DNA of 64,000 nt from Ignavibacteria bacterium. Its GTDB lineage: Bacteria; Bacteroidota; Ignavibacteria; Kapaibacteriales; Kapaibacteriaceae. The position numbers were made by a program, and so were the translations under genes. The stretch is taken from positions 50,268 to 114,267 of the forward strand of contig VGVV01000006.1 of NCBI GenBank assembly GCA_016873895.1, in the 5' to 3' direction. The notes under the pieces were generated by a model. It saw nothing but the letters and a program-made list of their open reading frames with translations, was not told the DNA's origin and did no database searches. This document shows positions 19,737 to 29,950 of the stretch, one piece after another; the stretch's first letter is position 1; each line of letters opens with the position of its first letter.

Positions 19737-19856
19737 GCTATGTGAACAACCTCGATGTTTCGGGTGTGGATATCGTCTGTAACCCTGAATATTGAGAGAT
19801 GGTTACCATAGAAATTGCTGTTCATATTTCTCTTTGGTGGTAATCCACTGATAACC

Positions 19857-19864
19857 TATATTTG
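19857..19864 (+). promoter_or_regulatory. Promoter -7 element TATATTTG
   Basis: Exact TAnnTTTG match in the 248-bp gap after the E1 gene, about 120 nt before the start at 19985. It would give a leader of roughly 115 nt that contains the palindrome at 19876-19889. Confidence 0.45.
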
Positions 19865-19875
19865 CAAGTCTATTT

Positions 19876-19889
19876 CACTCCGCGGAGTG
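19876..19889. promoter_or_regulatory. 14-bp perfect palindrome, candidate operator
   Basis: CACTCCGCGGAGTG is its own reverse complement and lies 11 bp downstream of the TATATTTG element, near the expected transcription start. It has no loop, so a dimeric repressor site is more likely than an RNA hairpin. The binding protein is unknown. Confidence 0.35.
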
Positions 19890-19984
19890 TGGACCTACGT
19901 GTGTACACTCGAAAACGCGAGTGGCATCGGCTTGCATTTCGATCGTGAAATGTTCCGAAGGTCAGTACAGAAATTGAGGAGTGC

Positions 19985-20698
19985 ATGAGCACAGAAGACA
20001 TAGACAACTACGCGGGAACCCCTGTATCTACGGGGCCTGCGGCAACTGATGCTGCGGCAGACTTTTTCTCCAAGCAGTGGAAGGTTGTTGCTGGCGTTGT
20101 GGGTGCAGTTGTTGTTGTAGTTGCCGGCTACTTTTACATGGACAACCAAAACAACGAGTTGAACATTGAAGGGCTAACACAGCTTTCACGTGTTCGCCTT
20201 GCTTATGATGTCGGCCAGTTTGATATGGCATTGTCCGGCAAGGGTATCCCGCCAATGGATGGCGAGCCCGTAAAGGGGCTTACAGCAATCAGTGACGACT
20301 ATGCCGGAACGCCTGCTGGTGAGATGGCGGCATTGATGGCTGGTAATGCATACGTAAATCTTGGTAAGCCGGCCGATGCGGCAGCACAGTTTGAGTTGGC
20401 CTCGAAATCAGATGCCCAAATCATCCAAATCGGTGCTATGAAAGGACTTGCTGCAACTCTAGAGTTGCAGAAAAAGTTCGCAGACGCAGCTGCCAAGTAC
20501 GAAGAAGCCGCAACACTAGCTGATAACACGGGTCTTGAAGAGGACTGTTATCTAAGCGCTGCGGCTGCCTACGAGGAAGCCAAGAACACTGCAAAAGCAA
20601 CCGAATTGTACCAATTAATTGTGAAAAATTTCGAATTGTCAGCGGTAGCCGCATCCGCAAAATCGGGTTTGGCGCGTCTTGGCACGGCAATTGATTAG
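19985..20698 (+). CDS. TPR protein with single membrane anchor (YfgM-like)
   Basis: 237-residue protein. A cytoplasmic N-terminus of about 35 residues is followed by one membrane segment (VVAGVVGAVVVVVAGYFYM, about 38-56), then a soluble part rich in Ala with TPR-like helices (AALMAGNAYVNLGKPADAA, ATLELQKKFADAAAKYEEA, AAAAYEEAKNTAKATELY). The layout matches the YfgM/TPR_21 family, periplasmic helpers near the Sec translocon. GAGGAG (19976-19981) precedes the ATG. It lies 90 bp upstream of the giant surface protein gene; a role in exporting the downstream proteins is only an inference from position. Confidence 0.75.
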   Translation: MSTEDIDNYAGTPVSTGPAATDAAADFFSKQWKVVAGVVGAVVVVVAGYFYMDNQNNELNIEGLTQLSRVRLAYDVGQFDMALSGKGIPPMDGEPVKGLTAISDDYAGTPAGEMAALMAGNAYVNLGKPADAAAQFELASKSDAQIIQIGAMKGLAATLELQKKFADAAAKYEEAATLADNTGLEEDCYLSAAAAYEEAKNTAKATELYQLIVKNFELSAVAASAKSGLARLGTAID

Positions 20699-20705
20699 CA
20701 TAATT

Positions 20706-20724
20706 GGGCGGTTTCGCCATTTTT
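20706..20724 (+). terminator. Weak candidate terminator
   Basis: Short GGCG/CGCC stem with a four-base loop followed by ATTTTTC, between the TPR gene and the giant surface-protein gene. The stem is only 4 bp, so this is tentative. Confidence 0.3.
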
Positions 20725-20788
20725 CTGATTTGAGTAAATGAAAAACGTGAAAAAATTAAAGTATAAGGTTTTTACAACTGGAGGTTGT

Positions 20789-23700
20789 ATGCAACGTTGG
20801 TTTCGTCTGAGCAGCTTGCTGCTTGTGCTAACCGCGGCATTTAACGTAGCCCAAGCGGCTTTCGTTGAGGTTCGTGGTAGTCTTCCTCCGGGTGCGGTTC
20901 GCGTATTTGTGCGTGACACCGTTTATCGTATTAGTGGCACGTACACCGTTGGTGGAACGCTTCTGATCGAGCCCGGAACAACAGTTGAGTTTATGCCAAA
21001 CGGTCGTTTGGTAGACTCAACAGGTGGTCGAATTATTGCTGATGGTCGTGCGTCTGCGACGTACAATCCAACAGCGGTGAATCCGCTGGTTCCGCCGTAC
21101 ACGGGATACGATGATGTATCGTATTTCGGTGCAGCTGGAGTTGTCACCTCGACAATCTCAACAGAACCTACGATTCACCCATCGAAGTATTCGGCGATCT
21201 TCAATGTTGATCTTGGCAACAATGTCAACCTCCAAGGTTTGACACCTGCACAAGCGATCATGTACAAGGCAGCTCGTCTCGAGCTTGGCTCTGTTATTTC
21301 GGCTATTCGCCTAAATGCATGGTTCCGCCCAACAGGTGCTGCGATCAACGTTACGCCGGGACGCATCACATTTAAGGCGGGCGATGTCAATACGTTCTCA
21401 CGCGAGTGGGGGCATATCGTCGTTCTTCCTGGTGCACGTGCCGCGTTCTTCCGCGATGTCGACTTTGTGAACTTCCGTAAGGACACAACAGTAGACAACC
21501 GTCCGGTGTATCTGTCAAACAGCAACGGCCAGGCTTTCACCCCAGCTCAAGCTGAAGCGGCAAATGCTGGCCTGTTGGAAGCAACGAACGGTGGTGGTGG
21601 TGCTATCACAACATTCTCGTCACGCACGTGGATTGTTGGATGTAACTTCCGCAACAACATGTCACGCTATCGTGGTGGTGCTATTCAAATTCTTCAGGCA
21701 CCAGCTGACACATATGCAGGAACAGCGCTCCAGTTGTACCCAACGGTATCAACTAGCGGTCTTCCAACATACCCAGCAACGGTAAACCCATTCATGACTA
21801 ACCCAGTGACTGGTGATCCGATCAACTCGGATCTTGCAATCACTGACTACATGTATGAGGCTAATGCAGAGACAATGACAGACGTTAATCGTCAGTCTGT
21901 TGACGACGCCCGCTTGGCTCTGTACCTTGGTCGTATTCGGCAGTCACGTTTCACTGGCAACTATGTACTTCTTTCAGATGTAGATACAGTGCGTGTCGGC
22001 GGTATCCGCGTAGTTACGGACGCAAACCGTGCAGCTACTGTATTCGCAAACACGAACCGTTCACAAAAGAACGAAGCATTCGGTGGAGCAATCTACGTAT
22101 CTGGACGTACACCAATGATCGTCGGTATCGGTGTAAATGATTTCCAAGGCAAAGACACGATGGAATTCAACAGCAATTATGTTGAGAACCGTCAATCTTC
22201 AACACCTAATGGAAATTTAGTTTCACAAGGTGCTCGTGGTGGTGCAGTGTACGTAGGCAACCAAACAAGCGTAATCTTCGCTGGTCGCTATACAACGAAC
22301 CGCACAGAAACACCATATATCACAACACTTGCATCCACAGGTGCTGCATCAGTTGGCAACTTCTCTAAGGGTGGTGCCATCTATGCTTCAACTGGAGCAT
22401 GGCAAATCCAAGTACGTGGTAATCTCGATAACAACCCACCGACACACTTCCTGGGTAACTCTTCAGGACGTGGTGGTGCCATCTTTGTAGAAAATGGTAC
22501 AAACGACAACCTCGTTTCACCATGGATCGGTGGTTCGGATGGTATTATTAACGCTCGTAACTATGGTTTCAACATCAAGTTCCGCGACAACCGCGCTTCG
22601 GTAGACGGTGGTGCCATCTTCACAGCACGTAACATGTATATGTACGGTGCTGGTGGTGCTTCGGGACCACTTTGGATCTACGGAACGAACTACGGTGTAG
22701 AATTCCAAAACAACTCAGCTAACTTCTCTGGTGGTGCTATCAGCGTTCAGATTCCACAGAATCTTCCGATCGCTCGCCGAACACTGCGCTTTGTTCGTGG
22801 ACACTTCCTCAACAACCGCGTAGGTCAGGTAACTGGCGCAATTGCTAACGAAGTACGTGGTGGTGGCGCTATCTACACTATCAATGCAGACCTTAACGTT
22901 GTTAAGGGCGTTGAATTCCGTTCAAACAAGGTATGGAACGGTAACGGTGGTGCCATCGCAGTTGTAACACCTGACACGCTTACTCGCAAGCGTTTCATGG
23001 TTACAGACATGGACGACATCACATTTGATGCCAACGGTACAGCAACTGGTTACAATCCACGTAACGACATCTTCACACTCCAAACAGCATCTCCACGCCC
23101 AGACGAGCGCATGCTTACTCGTTTCTACGATAACGAAGCATATACAAACGCAAGCCGTCAGGGTTCTGGTACAACACAAAGTGGCGACATAACACTTACA
23201 CACCCGGGAACAACACTCCGTGAAAATGGTACTGGTCTTGGTGGTGCTCTCTATATTCTGGATAGCATTCGTGTCCGTGTAGACACATTCTCATTCGACC
23301 GTGTACGTATTCAGAATAACGTTGCTTTCAGCGGTGCAGGTATGTACTCTGATAACTACGATCTGAAGCTTGCAATGGCTCGTTGTTTGGTAACAGGCAA
23401 CAAAGCAACATCAACTATTGGTCGCGCACAGGATGTAGTAGATGGTCCACTCGTAGGAACAAGCAATGCCGCTTCAAGCGACCTTGCAGGTTCTGTATTG
23501 TTTGGCGAAGTAACTGGTCCTCTTCCATGGAAGACATACAGCTACGCATCAAACTCTATCTATGACAACGATGCACGTTTCATCATCCGTCTACCAGATG
23601 CTCAAGACACCAAGGGTGTTCTTGCAGGAACAACTGGTATCGGTTTTGGTGGTGTTGACACTCTTCGTGGTAACTACTGGGGTCGCACAGAAGCTAACGT

Positions 23701-26700
23701 AAACACGATTCTTCCAGCGACACCTAACACATCATCATTCGGACGTATCCAGGAAACATTCTTTATTGCTGGTAACGGCAAGACGCACATGCGTTTTGTT
23801 CGCCAGGGAGCAGCGAATCCAACAGAGCAAGGTCCATTCGAATCTGATTGGCGCTACACCTACACACCAGTAAACATTGGTGATGTTCCTGATACGCTTC
23901 TTCTTGCTGGTCGTATCTACGACATCTTCGATAAGGGTACAGACATCAAGACAGCTGATTATTCAAGCCGTCGTATGTCTCCAATCGAAGACTTTGCAGT
24001 TGGTATTCCACCAACACTTAAGCTATACAACGATCCAGCACAGCCATCGTATGAGAAGTACGTAAAGCGTATGACTCGTAATCAATTTGATGCCGATGCT
24101 CATCAAGACATTGCAGCAGTTCAAACAGAGTTTGTTGGTAACCATCCAATTGGATACCCTGTGTTCCTCGAAGCACGTGCAGACTACAGTGGAACAGCTG
24201 AGATTAGCAATAACGACGCTCGTTCATTCAACGAGTCTGTGTTCTTCGTTATCAACGAGCGCACAGGTGACTATATCCGCGTAAACATGAAGCAGCGTAC
24301 TCTCACGGACACGATCTATCGTTCACGTGTAGAGCTTGTGCCTGATTCATCAAATGGCGGCGATCCGAACATCCGTCGTGCATACGAAGGGCTTGCTACC
24401 TACGGTACAGGCGCAACACTTCTGTCATTCCTCGTAGACAATGCAGTTGCTGAAGATTCATCAGCTCTGCAAGGTCGTCGTTGGGAAGGTTCAACACAGC
24501 TTGGTGAGCTCGGTGGTGCAAACTTCCGCCTTGGAAACCGTCCATCACTTCCAACATCAAATGCTGGAAGCGAAACATACTACGGTGGTGAGCGTTACCG
24601 CGCACTTCCAGTACGTGATGGTGACCAAGTTGTTATCGTATCTCGTACAGTTCTATGGAAAGACGGTGTAGTAGAAGCCCTCAAGGGATCTCTCAGCTTC
24701 ACAGTCGGTAACAATACAAACCCACCAGTATTCACAGGTGCAGCTGATACGCTTCCAACAAGCCCACTGCTTCACCCAGAATATCGTAACCGTGTATTTG
24801 TAACAGAGAATCGTCTGTATACACCAATAACAGCAGCCCAATCACCACGCGGTGGTGGACAGCCAAGCTGGTTCAACGAACCACCTAGCTACCCAGCCGA
24901 TGTAAACAATCAGCCAATCCCTGGCCGTGACCTTTACGAGCGTGATTCGATCTTCTCTATCACAGCAGTAGATGTAAACAAGTTCTACGATCCACGTGTT
25001 GTTAACGATCCAAGCTTCAATGCTCAACTCGCTTACTTCTGGTCTATCAAGACTGGTAACAGCGGTCTGCGCTACTGGCTGCGTGACACATTGATCCGTG
25101 CAAACGCAACAAACAACAACCCAAGTTGGTCGGCAACAGGTTACCGTATGTTCCGTGGTCGTCCGATCAATCCTTACATCGTACCTGGTGGCGAGCTTGT
25201 AGAAGTAGTAGCGAAGAACTTCCCACCATCTGTTGAACTTGTCGATTCACTCCGCAAGAACAACTGGACAGAACCCAACATCGCTCGTTGGGTATATATC
25301 TACCCATCATACTTCCACGCTGAATCATACGATAACTCAACACTTCCGAAGAACCAACAAGACCCATCAAACACCAATGCTCGCTATCTCCAGCAGGATA
25401 CAGTGAACTTTGGTTGGCTCGACACGGTATCTTATCAGTTCCGTATTCATGTTGTTGATTCGATGCCACGCTTTATCTGGCGCCACAACGCTACAGGTGC
25501 AGCAGCCGTAACGTATCAGAACATGTTGCGTGGAGATGTAACGGTAGTTCTTGATCCTACAACAACGGATCCAGATGCATATGATGCAACAACTGGTACA
25601 TATCGCGATACACTCCGTTACACAACAACAACATCACGTGTTGGACGTAAGTTTAGCCCGACAAATGCTAACCCGAACAACATTCTTACTGAAGAGTACA
25701 ACAACCCAGCCGTTAACTATAACGACTCATTGAACATTCACTTTGTAGCAAACCTTGCTGGTATTCCAGGACAAGATTCGCTTCGCTTCCGCGCAGACAT
25801 CAACACAGACGATGAGTTTGAAGATGCAGCAGCTGCAGATACAAATCGTGCGGTCGTTAAGAAGTATGGTGCATGGGACTTCCGTTATGGTAAGACAGCA
25901 TACGGTTTCGTATCAACGTCAGTGCGTGAAACACCTAGCGAGACATCAGTTGATAATATCGTTCAGGCTCGTCCAAGCTGGATGGCTACTCGCTACATGC
26001 GTAAGTTTGCTAACCCAGGTCAGACAAGCCCATTTGGTCAAGATTTCACAACGAAGGGTCAAATCGATATTCGTATCGATGCAGCCGTCGCGCGTGATCT
26101 TTTGAAGCCAGTAAACGATTTCGATCCAGGCAGCCCAATCAATGGTGATCTCAACGTTGATACGGTTATGTCGATTATCGTAAATGATGGTCACGGTGGT
26201 GTTAACACGCTCACACGCCGTCTGTTCGTTAACGTTCAGCCACGCCTTCTTGATGCCAACCTTGAGGATGCAGAAGAAGACAAGGATTACAACGTACAGC
26301 TTACAGATTCATCACGTCGCATCAAAGTATACGACCCTAACTTCGGTCAGGTTCAAAACTTTGAACTCATCTACATTGATGAAAACCGCGACAGCATCGC
26401 AGTTGACCCATACTTCACTGAAGCAGGTCAGATCATCTTTGATGCATCACGTAAGACAACACCAAAGTGGCTGAAGATCAACCCAACAAGCGGACTGCTC
26501 TATGGCAAGCCGACAGTTACTGATCTTCCATACTCAGACACAACAGTGAATGTTACAGTTCTTGTTACAGATGCTGGTGGTCTCCGCGACATCAAGACAT
26601 ATACATTGAATGTACGCGCTGTTAACCACAAGCCAGATCTTCTTGCATCACCAATTATCCGTTGCGTCGAAGCAGGCAAGGAATACACAGACAAGATTCG

Positions 26701-27808
26701 CGTAAGTGATATTGATCTTGCGCGCAAGCAAGCTGGTAACGAAGAACTCACGTTCACAGTTATCGAGCCAGCTGGTTCATGGACATTCGCACCAGCTAAG
26801 CTGTCCAGCCCAATTGCTGACACGCAACAGGTAACTGTAAGCACATCGAATCTTCAGGGTACAATTGAGAATGGACGTATTCGCATCCGCATTGAGGTTA
26901 CAGACCGTCAAGGCGAAAAGGATACACTCACATACTCAGTTGCAGTTTCTGCTCAAACACGTTTCGCAGCTGATGTTCGCATCGAAAACGCAATTGGTGG
27001 ACGGCAGACACTCACGTTCGGTGTAAGCGGCACAGAAATCGCAACACGCGGTGATGAAGCTGCAACATTTGGTCGCCTTGATTCTAACTATTGTGAATAT
27101 GAATTGCCACCAGTTCCGTTCATCGACGTATTTGATGCACGCTGGACAATTCCAACACGCAATGGTATCATCCGCAACATCCACCCATTCTCAAACACAC
27201 CGGGCGAGTCGATCTACCAAGGTCGTTTCCAAGCTGGTGGTGAAAATGGTGTTAGCTCTTCATACTATCCTGTCAAACTTTCATGGTGCCGTTCACAGAT
27301 CCCTGCACGTGATGCATCGAACCCAGGTTCGTACTACATCCGTGATGATCAATCAAACGGTGGTTTGTTTGCTTACAACATGAAGACGGGTGAAGGTCGC
27401 TCAATCGGTTCGGTACAGCATCGTGTATCTGCTGACAATTGTGATACGCTCGTGATCACATCGACAGCTATCGAAGGTTTCATCATCGTGTACGACTTCA
27501 CAACAGATGTCGAAAACGGTGAAGAGACACCAGCTGGTCTCGCGATCACAAGCACAGCACCAAACCCATTCACAACATCAACAACTGTGAACTTCGCTGT
27601 CCCAACTACATCTAAGGTCTCTGTCGAGATATACGATGCAATCGGAAACCGCGTTGCCACACTTGCAAATGATGTCTACAATGCCGGTATGCACTCGATC
27701 GAGTGGAATGGCGCTGCAAACGGAGTAGCATTGCCAAATGGCGTGTACACAGTACGCGTATCGGACGGCGCTGCATCAACGTCACAGCAAGTAGTAATTG
27801 TACGCTAA
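20789..27808 (+). CDS. Giant T9SS-exported surface protein with Pmp-like beta-helix
   Basis: 2339 residues from the ATG at 20789, which has GGAGG (20780-20784) at 4 nt; an in-frame ATG at 20738 would precede the signal peptide. After the signal peptide (LLLVLTAAFNVAQA) comes a right-handed beta-helix region in which GGAI[YF]-type turns recur about a dozen times between 21590 and 23350 (GGAIYV, GGAVYV, GGAIFV, GGALYI), as in chlamydial Pmp-like proteins. The middle is beta-rich, with Ig/cadherin-like domains near the C-terminus (LKINPTSGLLYGKP, VTDAGGLRDIKTYTLNV). The last 85 residues are a type A T9SS sorting domain (APNPFTTSTTVNFAVP, NGVYTVRVSDG). Codon use is strikingly restricted (aca, cca, ggt, cgt, aac, ttc), as in very highly expressed genes. 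Confidence 0.85.
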   Translation: MQRWFRLSSLLLVLTAAFNVAQAAFVEVRGSLPPGAVRVFVRDTVYRISGTYTVGGTLLIEPGTTVEFMPNGRLVDSTGGRIIADGRASATYNPTAVNPLVPPYTGYDDVSYFGAAGVVTSTISTEPTIHPSKYSAIFNVDLGNNVNLQGLTPAQAIMYKAARLELGSVISAIRLNAWFRPTGAAINVTPGRITFKAGDVNTFSREWGHIVVLPGARAAFFRDVDFVNFRKDTTVDNRPVYLSNSNGQAFTPAQAEAANAGLLEATNGGGGAITTFSSRTWIVGCNFRNNMSRYRGGAIQILQAPADTYAGTALQLYPTVSTSGLPTYPATVNPFMTNPVTGDPINSDLAITDYMYEANAETMTDVNRQSVDDARLALYLGRIRQSRFTGNYVLLSDVDTVRVGGIRVVTDANRAATVFANTNRSQKNEAFGGAIYVSGRTPMIVGIGVNDFQGKDTMEFNSNYVENRQSSTPNGNLVSQGARGGAVYVGNQTSVIFAGRYTTNRTETPYITTLASTGAASVGNFSKGGAIYASTGAWQIQVRGNLDNNPPTHFLGNSSGRGGAIFVENGTNDNLVSPWIGGSDGIINARNYGFNIKFRDNRASVDGGAIFTARNMYMYGAGGASGPLWIYGTNYGVEFQNNSANFSGGAISVQIPQNLPIARRTLRFVRGHFLNNRVGQVTGAIANEVRGGGAIYTINADLNVVKGVEFRSNKVWNGNGGAIAVVTPDTLTRKRFMVTDMDDITFDANGTATGYNPRNDIFTLQTASPRPDERMLTRFYDNEAYTNASRQGSGTTQSGDITLTHPGTTLRENGTGLGGALYILDSIRVRVDTFSFDRVRIQNNVAFSGAGMYSDNYDLKLAMARCLVTGNKATSTIGRAQDVVDGPLVGTSNAASSDLAGSVLFGEVTGPLPWKTYSYASNSIYDNDARFIIRLPDAQDTKGVLAGTTGIGFGGVDTLRGNYWGRTEANVNTILPATPNTSSFGRIQETFFIAGNGKTHMRFVRQGAANPTEQGPFESDWRYTYTPVNIGDVPDTLLLAGRIYDIFDKGTDIKTADYSSRRMSPIEDFAVGIPPTLKLYNDPAQPSYEKYVKRMTRNQFDADAHQDIAAVQTEFVGNHPIGYPVFLEARADYSGTAEISNNDARSFNESVFFVINERTGDYIRVNMKQRTLTDTIYRSRVELVPDSSNGGDPNIRRAYEGLATYGTGATLLSFLVDNAVAEDSSALQGRRWEGSTQLGELGGANFRLGNRPSLPTSNAGSETYYGGERYRALPVRDGDQVVIVSRTVLWKDGVVEALKGSLSFTVGNNTNPPVFTGAADTLPTSPLLHPEYRNRVFVTENRLYTPITAAQSPRGGGQPSWFNEPPSYPADVNNQPIPGRDLYERDSIFSITAVDVNKFYDPRVVNDPSFNAQLAYFWSIKTGNSGLRYWLRDTLIRANATNNNPSWSATGYRMFRGRPINPYIVPGGELVEVVAKNFPPSVELVDSLRKNNWTEPNIARWVYIYPSYFHAESYDNSTLPKNQQDPSNTNARYLQQDTVNFGWLDTVSYQFRIHVVDSMPRFIWRHNATGAAAVTYQNMLRGDVTVVLDPTTTDPDAYDATTGTYRDTLRYTTTTSRVGRKFSPTNANPNNILTEEYNNPAVNYNDSLNIHFVANLAGIPGQDSLRFRADINTDDEFEDAAAADTNRAVVKKYGAWDFRYGKTAYGFVSTSVRETPSETSVDNIVQARPSWMATRYMRKFANPGQTSPFGQDFTTKGQIDIRIDAAVARDLLKPVNDFDPGSPINGDLNVDTVMSIIVNDGHGGVNTLTRRLFVNVQPRLLDANLEDAEEDKDYNVQLTDSSRRIKVYDPNFGQVQNFELIYIDENRDSIAVDPYFTEAGQIIFDASRKTTPKWLKINPTSGLLYGKPTVTDLPYSDTTVNVTVLVTDAGGLRDIKTYTLNVRAVNHKPDLLASPIIRCVEAGKEYTDKIRVSDIDLARKQAGNEELTFTVIEPAGSWTFAPAKLSSPIADTQQVTVSTSNLQGTIENGRIRIRIEVTDRQGEKDTLTYSVAVSAQTRFAADVRIENAIGGRQTLTFGVSGTEIATRGDEAATFGRLDSNYCEYELPPVPFIDVFDARWTIPTRNGIIRNIHPFSNTPGESIYQGRFQAGGENGVSSSYYPVKLSWCRSQIPARDASNPGSYYIRDDQSNGGLFAYNMKTGEGRSIGSVQHRVSADNCDTLVITSTAIEGFIIVYDFTTDVENGEETPAGLAITSTAPNPFTTSTTVNFAVPTTSKVSVEIYDAIGNRVATLANDVYNAGMHSIEWNGAANGVALPNGVYTVRVSDGAASTSQQVVIVR

Positions 27809-27819
27809 CGCTTATCTAC

Positions 27820-27843
27820 AGGGTCGGTTTTCGGACCGGCCCT
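27820..27843 (+). terminator. Intercistronic hairpin without U-tract
   Basis: AGGGTCGG (27820-27827) pairs with CCGGCCCT (27836-27843), 8 bp with one G-U pair and an 8-nt loop, just after the giant gene. No U-run follows, so it may stabilise or partly terminate the upstream mRNA rather than end it. Confidence 0.4.
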
Positions 27844-27887
27844 ATAAGTAACCGATGATAACAACAATGAAATATTTTGGAGTCTTT

Positions 27888-29930
27888 ATGAAGAAACAGG
27901 TATTGATTGCCTCGGCGATTGTACTCTGTTCATTCGCGATCGGTGCAGTAGAGGGCGTGGCACAGCAGATCTTTAATCAGTTCCGCCAGCCAAAGCTCGT
28001 CGTCGGTCTCCCATATCGGGACATCGATGCCTGCCCAACATCGAGTCTGAACAAGACAGTTATACCGCCGTCGCAATTCACATTGCCACCAACGTATGTT
28101 AACGATCTTGATGATGGTTATGCATACATTCAGTTTCCTAACGGGGAAACATACAACTACAATGGTCGCCTGTATTCAGGTGTCTATGTAAGTATCAACG
28201 GTTTTCTCACATTTGATAACACAAAGCTTGTTCCTGCTAAGCAGTCAATCGGCTTGTTTATCAACTCTTCATCATATCCTGATAACGCAGTTTCTCCATA
28301 CTGGGGAGACCACCGTTATCGCACAGCAGGAGATGTTGCGCAAGGTTACATGCCTTCACAAATCTCATGGGTGATTGATGTAGACCGTGATGATAATTGT
28401 GATACTATCAAGCCAGTTCGTCGATGTCTTGTTGTTCAGTGGAAGAGCCTAAACATCAATGCACAGAACATCAACTCTAGCGTTGGTAACTTCCAAGCAC
28501 GTCTGTACCTCGGTGGTCAGGCGAACAACAACCAGGGCGAGATCGAATTCGCGTATGGTCCAATTGGTGGCAACCCGTACACGACGAACACAACAGTTGT
28601 TACTCGTGGTGCTACGGTTGGTATCAAGGGTGATGGCGGTTTCCCTGGGTTTCTTGCTGACTTCTGGAACGGCTTGATCTGGCAGCCAAACGCAGGATCC
28701 AACACCCGCACGGATTCTACATCAGTATGGCAGCCATCAGGCGGCCGTTCAGATGGTCGTATCCGTTTTGAATCGATCATTTACTTGACATTTAGTGACT
28801 GGGGTTATGGCGATGCAGACACATCAGGTGCTGCTAACGAACGTCATGCCGACCTACCACAAAATCGTCGTGTAACGGTAAACGATGCTCGCGTTATCAT
28901 GCGCTCAATCGTTACTAAGCAACCTCTTGATTCAGTGTGGAAACGTCAAGCATATTTGGGCGACGTTAATCATAGTGGTCGTTACTACTTTACAAAGCTG
29001 ACAAGAGATTTCTCTGGCGACTCATTGGTTGGTTCCAAAATTATTATCTGGCGCCGTACTATCGACGTCGAGCAGTTCTTCCCTGGTCAGGGCGTAGGTC
29101 CAAATACAGGCAAGCAAGTTGTTCGTGTTATGTATGAAGGCGACGGGCTCTATGGAGTAGACGGTAAGGCACCAGATGTAAGCTCACTCAACCAAATTTA
29201 TTATGAGTGTAACGAGTATGATGCAGGTTTGATCATGCGATATATCTCTGGTCGTCTGCCATACCTCCCTTGGATCTATGACAACGATACACTCGGACCA
29301 GATTTCGGTAAGGTTGTTGAAGTAGCTGAAGCGTCAAATATCAAGTTCGGAACACCGAATGCTATTGGTAATGGTCTCACACGTGTACCTGTGTACCTAA
29401 ACGGTGCTCACAAGGGTGCAATCGGCGTACGATTCAATTCTGATGCCGAGATCGTAGACGTTGCAAAGGCAGGAAACTCGAACATTCTTGTAGATGCATC
29501 AAAGGATGTGGTTGCCATTGCTGGCAACGGAACATTTGAGGCAAGTCAGCCGATCGCGTATGTAACTATCAAGGATGGTGGATTAGCACGCATCTCTGAT
29601 GTACGTTTCAATGACAAGATCGTTGGTGGACACACATTGAACATGGTTGAAGCTAATAACGATGTTATCTCTGTGTATCCTAACCCTGTATTTTCATCGA
29701 TGACACTTGCTCTCAACGTCGCAACAGCGGGTGCACTTGAAATCCGTGTATACGATTCTTTTGGTAAGCTCGTAGCAGTACTAGCTTCTGAAAACGTAAC
29801 ACCAGGAACATTCAGTGCAAGCTGGGATGGTAAGGATGCAAATGGAAACCTCGTAGCAGCTGGCACGTACATGGTACGCATCAATGGTGCAGGAATCGAT
29901 GCAACTCAGTTGTTTACAGTTGTCCGTTAA
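27888..29930 (+). CDS. T9SS-exported protein with dockerin-like and cohesin-like segments
   Basis: 680 residues from the ATG at 27888, preceded by GGAG (27879-27882); in-frame ATGs further up lie ahead of the signal peptide. The signal peptide ends at GVAQ, with Gln as probable first mature residue. An N-terminal beta domain is followed at about residues 305-460 by loops resembling dockerin calcium-binding repeats (GDADTSG, GDVNHSG, then NEYDAGLIMRYISG). Residues about 485-590 resemble a cohesin-like beta-sandwich (TRVPVYLNGAHKGAIGVRF, DAEIVDVAKAG). The C-terminus is a T9SS domain (VYPNPVFSSMTLAL, GTYMVRINGAG). It shares the restricted codon use of its large neighbours. No catalytic domain is visible. 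Confidence 0.8.
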   Translation: MKKQVLIASAIVLCSFAIGAVEGVAQQIFNQFRQPKLVVGLPYRDIDACPTSSLNKTVIPPSQFTLPPTYVNDLDDGYAYIQFPNGETYNYNGRLYSGVYVSINGFLTFDNTKLVPAKQSIGLFINSSSYPDNAVSPYWGDHRYRTAGDVAQGYMPSQISWVIDVDRDDNCDTIKPVRRCLVVQWKSLNINAQNINSSVGNFQARLYLGGQANNNQGEIEFAYGPIGGNPYTTNTTVVTRGATVGIKGDGGFPGFLADFWNGLIWQPNAGSNTRTDSTSVWQPSGGRSDGRIRFESIIYLTFSDWGYGDADTSGAANERHADLPQNRRVTVNDARVIMRSIVTKQPLDSVWKRQAYLGDVNHSGRYYFTKLTRDFSGDSLVGSKIIIWRRTIDVEQFFPGQGVGPNTGKQVVRVMYEGDGLYGVDGKAPDVSSLNQIYYECNEYDAGLIMRYISGRLPYLPWIYDNDTLGPDFGKVVEVAEASNIKFGTPNAIGNGLTRVPVYLNGAHKGAIGVRFNSDAEIVDVAKAGNSNILVDASKDVVAIAGNGTFEASQPIAYVTIKDGGLARISDVRFNDKIVGGHTLNMVEANNDVISVYPNPVFSSMTLALNVATAGALEIRVYDSFGKLVAVLASENVTPGTFSASWDGKDANGNLVAAGTYMVRINGAGIDATQLFTVVR

Positions 29931-29950
29931 TCGACTGTTCTAATTGATTC

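Noticed and set aside
21590..23350. Regular GGTGGTGC-type DNA repeats considered as a CRISPR or tandem repeat
   Set aside because: They are codons of recurrent Gly-Gly-Ala turns in the beta-helix, with irregular spacing and no conserved spacer structure.
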